Positions 14,886-18,617 of a stretch of DNA of 18,617 nucleotides are shown piece by piece. How positions within the stretch are numbered: position 1 is the first letter of the stretch; every line of letters starts with the position of its first letter. Below the pieces are notes generated by a model. It searched no databases. It was not told the origin of the DNA and worked only from the letters and a program-made list of their open reading frames with translations. The position numbers were made by a program, and so were the translations under genes. Origin of the DNA: an uncultured Eubacterium sp. (GTDB taxonomy: Bacteria > Bacillota_A > Clostridia > Lachnospirales > Lachnospiraceae); the NCBI GenBank assembly GCA_948759685.1, contig CAQBGY010000026.1, positions 1 through 18,617 on the forward strand, in the 5' to 3' direction.

Positions 14886-15677
14886 TTATTCAGCCGGAAC
14901 TACAACTACCTGTGCATTATTGCAGTATGCATTTGTACATTCCATAGCATTTTTAACTTCATCAGTTAAAGTCATACCATTCCATACTACATCAATATTC
15001 TTTGATTCAAGTTCCATTGCTTTTGTATCCCAGTCGATTACAACAAACTTAACTTCTACGCCTAACTTTTCTGCAAGAAGTGATGCCATATCAGCATCAA
15101 AACCAATCCATTTTCCATCTTTATCCTTGTAATCCATTGGTTCAAATTCAGTAATACCTACAATTAATGTACCCTTGTCCTGAATATATTTTACATCGCC
15201 ATCTTTAATCTCATCAGCTTTTGCTTCTGCCTGTTTTACGATAGCTTCCTGCACACCATACTTTTCAGCAATTTTCTTCATTTCACCTGACTTATATGTA
15301 TCAGCAAAGAAATTGTTAATATATGCTGCCAAATTAGATTCTTTTCTACATCCAACACCATACTCTTCTGTAGTAAGCTTATCTGTATACTTCAGATTAG
15401 GATAACTTGTTCCTTCTCCAATCATAGCTCCTGCCATCAATAAATCAATAATTGCAGCATCTGATGTACCTGATTTTACTTCCATTAAAGCATCTGCCTG
15501 TGCTGCTACGGAATTTGTTTTCCACTTTTTCTCTTTGGCAACTTTTTCACCTGCAGAACCTGCTTCAACAGCATACACTTTCTTATCCTCTTTTTTTGCA
15601 TCCTTGCTTCCACATCCTGCCAAACACAAAGACGCAACCATCATTACTGATAATAACAAAGCTATTTTCTTCTTCAT
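14886..15677 (-). CDS. ABC transporter substrate-binding lipoprotein, SBP_bac_3 fold in circularly permuted order
   Basis: Captures the solute outside the membrane and hands it to the permease. The 263 residues start with a lipoprotein signal peptide (1-21) and lipobox LAGC, with acylated Cys22. The two halves are in reversed order. Residues about 33-141 (VYAVEAGSAGEKVAKE, TSDAAIIDLLMAGAMIG, LTTEEYGVGCRKESNLAAYINNFF, EMKKIAEKYG) match the second lobe and C-terminal helices of ordinary members. A linker (about 142-167) leads to residues 168-263 (GTLIVGITEFEPMDYKDKDG, GFDADMASLLAEKLG, IDVVWNGMTLTDE, NNAQVVVVPAE), which match the usual N-terminal lobe. The ORF ends where the first hinge strand would cross. 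Start, ribosome binding site (GGAGG) and frame are intact, so this is not a broken gene. The Arg that usually follows the ltiT.e motif is Val241. Confidence 0.88.
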   Translation of the reverse strand: MKKKIALLLSVMMVASLCLAGCGSKDAKKEDKKVYAVEAGSAGEKVAKEKKWKTNSVAAQADALMEVKSGTSDAAIIDLLMAGAMIGEGTSYPNLKYTDKLTTEEYGVGCRKESNLAAYINNFFADTYKSGEMKKIAEKYGVQEAIVKQAEAKADEIKDGDVKYIQDKGTLIVGITEFEPMDYKDKDGKWIGFDADMASLLAEKLGVEVKFVVIDWDTKAMELESKNIDVVWNGMTLTDEVKNAMECTNAYCNNAQVVVVPAE

Positions 15678-15742
15678 TTTATAATCCTCCGTTTTTAATC
15701 ATATTTTCATAAGTTATCGCTTTACTATGCTAAACTACCGAG

Positions 15743-15771
15743 AATATAACATATATGTCTGACATTGTCAA
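15743..15771 (-). promoter_or_regulatory. Promoter of the ABC transporter operon
   Basis: Perfect TTGACA (15766-15771) and TATATT (15743-15748) are separated by 17 bp on the minus strand, with a leader of about 60 nt. The spacer and -35 are built from overlapping palindromes (ACATATATGT, ATGTC-T-GACAT, TGACA-T-TGTCA), which may be an operator. Confidence 0.75.
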
Positions 15772-15794
15772 ATCATAATTATTAATTTATAAAA

Positions 15795-15838
15795 GAAGCG
15801 CTCTCCGAAAAAGTAATAAATATTTCAGAGAGCATTTT
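15795..15838 (-). terminator. Probable terminator of the MATE-hflX operon
   Basis: The arms GCTCTCCGAAA (15800-15810) and TTTCAGAGAGC (15823-15833) pair with one mismatch around a 12-nt loop, immediately after the hflX stop codon. In the minus direction it is followed by the T-rich tract GCTTCTTTTATAAATT. Confidence 0.6.
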
Positions 15839-15839
15839 A

Positions 15840-17072
15840 TTACAGCTGTTTTACCATTGCTGCCGGCACATATGCTTTAACATAAATTCCGTCTTCTTTG
15901 TACTCCTCATTAATTAACTGCCCATATTTACGAATCAGCCCAATTTTTCCGGCATCAGCGTAATCAAACACTTTCTCAACCATTACTCTCATGGATGTTA
16001 ATGCCTTTTCTACAGCCTCATTTATCTCGTCAATACCTATTCCCTTTTTAATCGCAGCATTTACTACATAATCAGCCTTAAAATCTCTTAAAATAGGTTT
16101 TTCTATAAGTTTATCCTGCTTATTGAATACAGTAATAATAATCTTATCTTTCACATCAAGATTTTCTAACGTTTCATACACAGCATGAATATTTTTATCC
16201 ATGGACGGATTTGAAGCATCTACTACATGAATAATAATATCTGAATATTTTGCTTCCTCCAATGTGCTTCGAAATGCATCAATTAAATGATGAGGCAGTT
16301 TTCTGATAAATCCTACCGTATCTGTCAAAAGCACTTCCTGTCCGTCAGGCAGTTTATAATTTCTTGTAGTCGGGTCCAATGTCGCAAATAACTTGTCCTC
16401 TTCCAAAACGCTGGCATCGGTCAATGTATTTAATAATGTGGACTTTCCTGCATTGGTATATCCTACAATTGCGACAACCGAAACCGGATTGTCCTGTCGT
16501 TTCGCTCTGGTTACCTGTCTGTGATTCTCCATATCACGAACCTGTTCTTTTAATTGAGCAATACGATTTCGAATGAGTCGTCTGTCTACTTCTAATTTCT
16601 TCTCACCAGGTCCTCTGGTTCCAATCCCTCCCCCCTGACGTGAAAGATTTCTCATGCCAATCAATCTGGTAGAACGATATCTGAGCTGTGCCAGTTCTAC
16701 TTGGATTTTACCCTCTGCTGTTCTTGCTCTTCCTGCAAAAATATCTAAAATTACTAACGTTCTGTCCATAACTTTAACATTTAATTCGTCTTCCAAATTT
16801 TTATACTGCGCAGGAGACAACTCATCATCACATATAATCGCTGCCGCATCTGTTTCCCAGATAAGGTCTTTTATTTCCTGTACCTTTCCTGTTCCTACAT
16901 AAGTAGCATTATTAATATGCTCCAAATTCTGCACAATGCGTCCTACAACTTCTGCTCCTGCCGTTTTTACTAATTCCTCTAATTCATCAAGCGATTCCAT
17001 GGCATCTTCTTCGTTTCCGGTAGAAACAGCCACTAAAATCACTTTCTCTATATTTTCCTTTGTTTCATACAT
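15840..17072 (-). CDS. hflX: Ribosome-associated GTPase HflX
   Basis: HflX binds the large ribosomal subunit and splits stalled ribosomes; in several Gram-positive bacteria related proteins affect tolerance to ribosome-targeting antibiotics. I start at the ATG at 17072 (MYETKENIEKV, 410 residues) because GGGAGGTGAT lies directly upstream. The longer reading to 17159 would overlap the MATE gene and has no such site. In this numbering the HflX N-terminal domain (about 10-175) ends with the glycine-rich GGGIGTRGPGEKKLEVDRR (148-166) and a coiled-coil helix. The G domain has G1 GYTNAGKST (204-212), G3 DTVGF (251-255) and G4 NKQD (317-320). It follows the MATE gene by 37 bp on the same strand. Confidence 0.95.
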   Translation of the reverse strand: MYETKENIEKVILVAVSTGNEEDAMESLDELEELVKTAGAEVVGRIVQNLEHINNATYVGTGKVQEIKDLIWETDAAAIICDDELSPAQYKNLEDELNVKVMDRTLVILDIFAGRARTAEGKIQVELAQLRYRSTRLIGMRNLSRQGGGIGTRGPGEKKLEVDRRLIRNRIAQLKEQVRDMENHRQVTRAKRQDNPVSVVAIVGYTNAGKSTLLNTLTDASVLEEDKLFATLDPTTRNYKLPDGQEVLLTDTVGFIRKLPHHLIDAFRSTLEEAKYSDIIIHVVDASNPSMDKNIHAVYETLENLDVKDKIIITVFNKQDKLIEKPILRDFKADYVVNAAIKKGIGIDEINEAVEKALTSMRVMVEKVFDYADAGKIGLIRKYGQLINEEYKEDGIYVKAYVPAAMVKQL

Positions 17073-17109
17073 ACAATCACCTCCCTCACTATATTCTGCA
17101 CATATTTTT

Positions 17110-18519
17110 CTATGCGTAACTATCTGCCTGGGCAGACTCCTCAATATCTGCCGGTTCATTGTTTAATTTTACTAAATTAATTGTCTTCCATTTTCCCCTT
17201 TTATATCTCACTAAACTAAATAATCCATTTAGCAGCCATGTAAGCCCTGTTGCATAAAATACACCATAACTTCCCAAAAACGGAATTAACGTCAACGGAT
17301 ATGCCAGACCCACTCGTCCAATACACTCCACAATTCCTGTAAATAGCGAAAACATAGCATCACCTGCGCCATTTAACACATTTCTGGTAGGATAAATCAA
17401 ACCTAAAAACAAATAAAAACAACTGGTAATGCGAAGTCCGTCTACTGCGATTTTTAGTACGTGGCTGTCATCTCCAAATATGGACACAATCTGTGGCGTA
17501 AATAACCAGAAAACTGCAATAACCACTAATGCAAACATTGTATTCAAAACATTTGCAGAATTAAATCCTTTGATAACGCGTTTCACTTTTCCTGCTCCCA
17601 GATTCTGACCGGTATACGTAGACATTGCCGCACCCAAAGACATAAATGGCTGCTGAATCAAAGTCTCTATTCTTGTTACTACCGTAAACGCAGTCGTAAA
17701 ATTAGCTCCGTAACTATTAACAACCTTTTGCAGGACAATTAGTGAAAATGCAATCAGTGAATTTTGTAATGCTACCGGTATACCAAGTCTTAAACTCTTC
17801 TTAAATATCGCTACCTGTAGTTTGAAATTCTGTTTTTTCAAGCGAAAATATGTATTGCTTTTATATGCATATATAATACATGTAATGGCTGATAAAAACT
17901 GTGCAAAAGCTGTAGCCACAGCCACACCTACTACACCCCAGTCAAAAGCCAGTACAAAAACAAAATCCAGAACAACATTCACGATACTAGCAAAAATCAA
18001 GAAAAATAATGGTGTTTTACTATCTCCTAATGCCCTTAAAATACTGGACACACCATTATAAAGTCCCATACAGCATATACCTATGGAGGTTACCTTTAAA
18101 TATGCCACCGCATCCTCTAAAATTACCGGATCTGTATCTAATAAAATAAGAACCTGTCTCGCCGCAAAAAATCCGATTAAAGCCATAATGATAGAGCCTG
18201 CTGTAACAATCCATATCGCATTTCCTATGGTATCCTTAACCTTTTCTTCGTTTTCAGCACCGAAAAACTGTGCCACAATAATCCCAATACCTACCGAAAG
18301 ACCACCAACCAAGGAAAAAAAGAAAAAATGAAGAGAGTTCGTTGTCCCAATAGCACCTAAAGCATTAGAACTGACATAATTTCCAACAATTATGGAATCA
18401 ACCATATTATACAGCTGCTGAAATATATTTCCGATAAAAAGGGGAACTGCAAATTGTAATAATAATTTCCAAGGCGTCCCCTGTGTCATATCCTTTACAA
18501 ACTTATTTTGTTTTGACAT
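17110..18519 (-). CDS. MATE-family multidrug/metabolite exporter
   Basis: Membrane antiporter that expels organic cations or metabolites using an Na+ or H+ gradient. From the ATG at 18519 it has 469 residues with about twelve membrane segments in two related halves. Typical MATE stretches are PLFIGNIFQQLYNMVDSIIVG (near the N-terminus), GLSVGIGIIVAQFFGA, GVSSILRALGDSKTPLFFL and, in the second half, SLGAAMSTYTGQNLGAGK. The ATG is preceded by AGGAGATGATAAT. A TTG 18 bases further upstream is in frame but has no ribosome binding site. Substrate is unknown. The first 27 coding bases and five bases upstream recur in inverted orientation at the window edge. Confidence 0.93.
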   Translation of the reverse strand: MSKQNKFVKDMTQGTPWKLLLQFAVPLFIGNIFQQLYNMVDSIIVGNYVSSNALGAIGTTNSLHFFFFSLVGGLSVGIGIIVAQFFGAENEEKVKDTIGNAIWIVTAGSIIMALIGFFAARQVLILLDTDPVILEDAVAYLKVTSIGICCMGLYNGVSSILRALGDSKTPLFFLIFASIVNVVLDFVFVLAFDWGVVGVAVATAFAQFLSAITCIIYAYKSNTYFRLKKQNFKLQVAIFKKSLRLGIPVALQNSLIAFSLIVLQKVVNSYGANFTTAFTVVTRIETLIQQPFMSLGAAMSTYTGQNLGAGKVKRVIKGFNSANVLNTMFALVVIAVFWLFTPQIVSIFGDDSHVLKIAVDGLRITSCFYLFLGLIYPTRNVLNGAGDAMFSLFTGIVECIGRVGLAYPLTLIPFLGSYGVFYATGLTWLLNGLFSLVRYKRGKWKTINLVKLNNEPADIEESAQADSYA

Positions 18520-18617
18520 ATTATCATCTCCTATCAAACTGTGAATCTGATTAGATTTCTCTAAACCCTTTCAATTTTTATATTAGATAATATGTCAAAA
18601 CAAAATAAGTTTGTAAA
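18494..18617. repeat. Perfect 32-bp inverted repeat around the MATE upstream region (right arm cut by window end)
   Basis: Bases 18586-18617 are the exact reverse complement of 18494-18525, separated by 60 bp. The left arm is the start of the MATE gene (GATAATATG plus codons for SKQNKFVK). The right arm therefore shows the same start codon and eight codons on the plus strand, running off the edge. Identity stops just upstream of GATAAT, so the right copy lacks the AGGAGA ribosome binding site. It may be a real inverted duplication, an invertible segment, or a fold-back at a contig end. Confidence 0.85.

Noticed and set aside
14886..15677. Binding-protein gene as a frameshifted or fragmentary pseudogene
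   Set aside because: The reading frame is continuous from signal peptide to stop with both lobes complete. Only their order is changed.
15678..15742. Riboswitch or T-box leader before the ABC operon
   Set aside because: The leader is only about 60 nt and shows no specifier loop, antiterminator or terminator fold.
17073..17159. 29-residue N-terminal extension of HflX
   Set aside because: It would overlap the MATE gene and has no ribosome binding site, whereas GGGAGGTGAT lies just before the ATG at 17072.
18520..18537. TTG start giving six extra residues on the MATE protein
   Set aside because: AGGAGA lies inside this stretch at the proper distance for the ATG at 18519.

Overview
This is an AT-rich stretch of chromosome from a Gram-positive member of the Clostridia, most likely Lachnospiraceae. 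That placement is an inference. It rests on strong AGGAGG-type ribosome binding sites, SigA-type promoters, low-GC codon use, a SleC-type spore cortex-lytic enzyme, a BglG/MtlR-type PTS regulator and a lipoprotein binding protein. No rRNA, tRNA, CRISPR array, transposase or phage structural gene was seen.

Layout. At the left edge, carA (pyrimidine/arginine synthesis) runs off the window on the minus strand behind a near-consensus promoter. After a quiet AT-rich gap come a small unidentified ORF and a SleC-like cortex-lytic enzyme, both on the minus strand. From about 2.8 to 10.7 kb lies a sugar-utilisation locus. A PRD-containing PTS regulator on the minus strand is divergent from a plus-strand operon encoding fructose-family PTS enzymes IIA, IIB and IIC, a GH38 alpha-mannosidase and a ROK sugar kinase. 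The likely chemistry is import with phosphorylation of an alpha-mannoside, cleavage in the cytoplasm, and rephosphorylation of the released free sugar. The divergent control region holds three TTTCCA-N8-TGGAAA-type dyads about 44 bp apart, and the outer two sit the same distance from the two outward promoters.

A perfect 16-bp bidirectional terminator separates the ROK gene from minus-strand thyA-folA (dTMP synthesis and folate recycling). Upstream lies a sdpR-sdpI-like pair (ArsR repressor plus SdpI-type membrane protein) with a clear palindromic operator and no toxin gene in view. Next is a polar amino acid-type ABC operon in the order binding protein, permease, ATPase. At the right edge, a MATE exporter and the ribosome-associated GTPase HflX form an operon.

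The most striking points are four. (1) The ABC binding lipoprotein appears to be a natural circular permutation of the SBP_bac_3 fold: lobe 2 follows the lipobox, and the canonical N-terminal lobe is at the C-terminus. (2) The divergent PTS control region has a triple-dyad architecture. (3) The sdpR operator is repeated within the terminator of the upstream ABC operon. (4) The start of the MATE gene is repeated as a perfect 32-bp inverted copy at the extreme right end, which is either a real inverted repeat or a fold-back assembly artefact.
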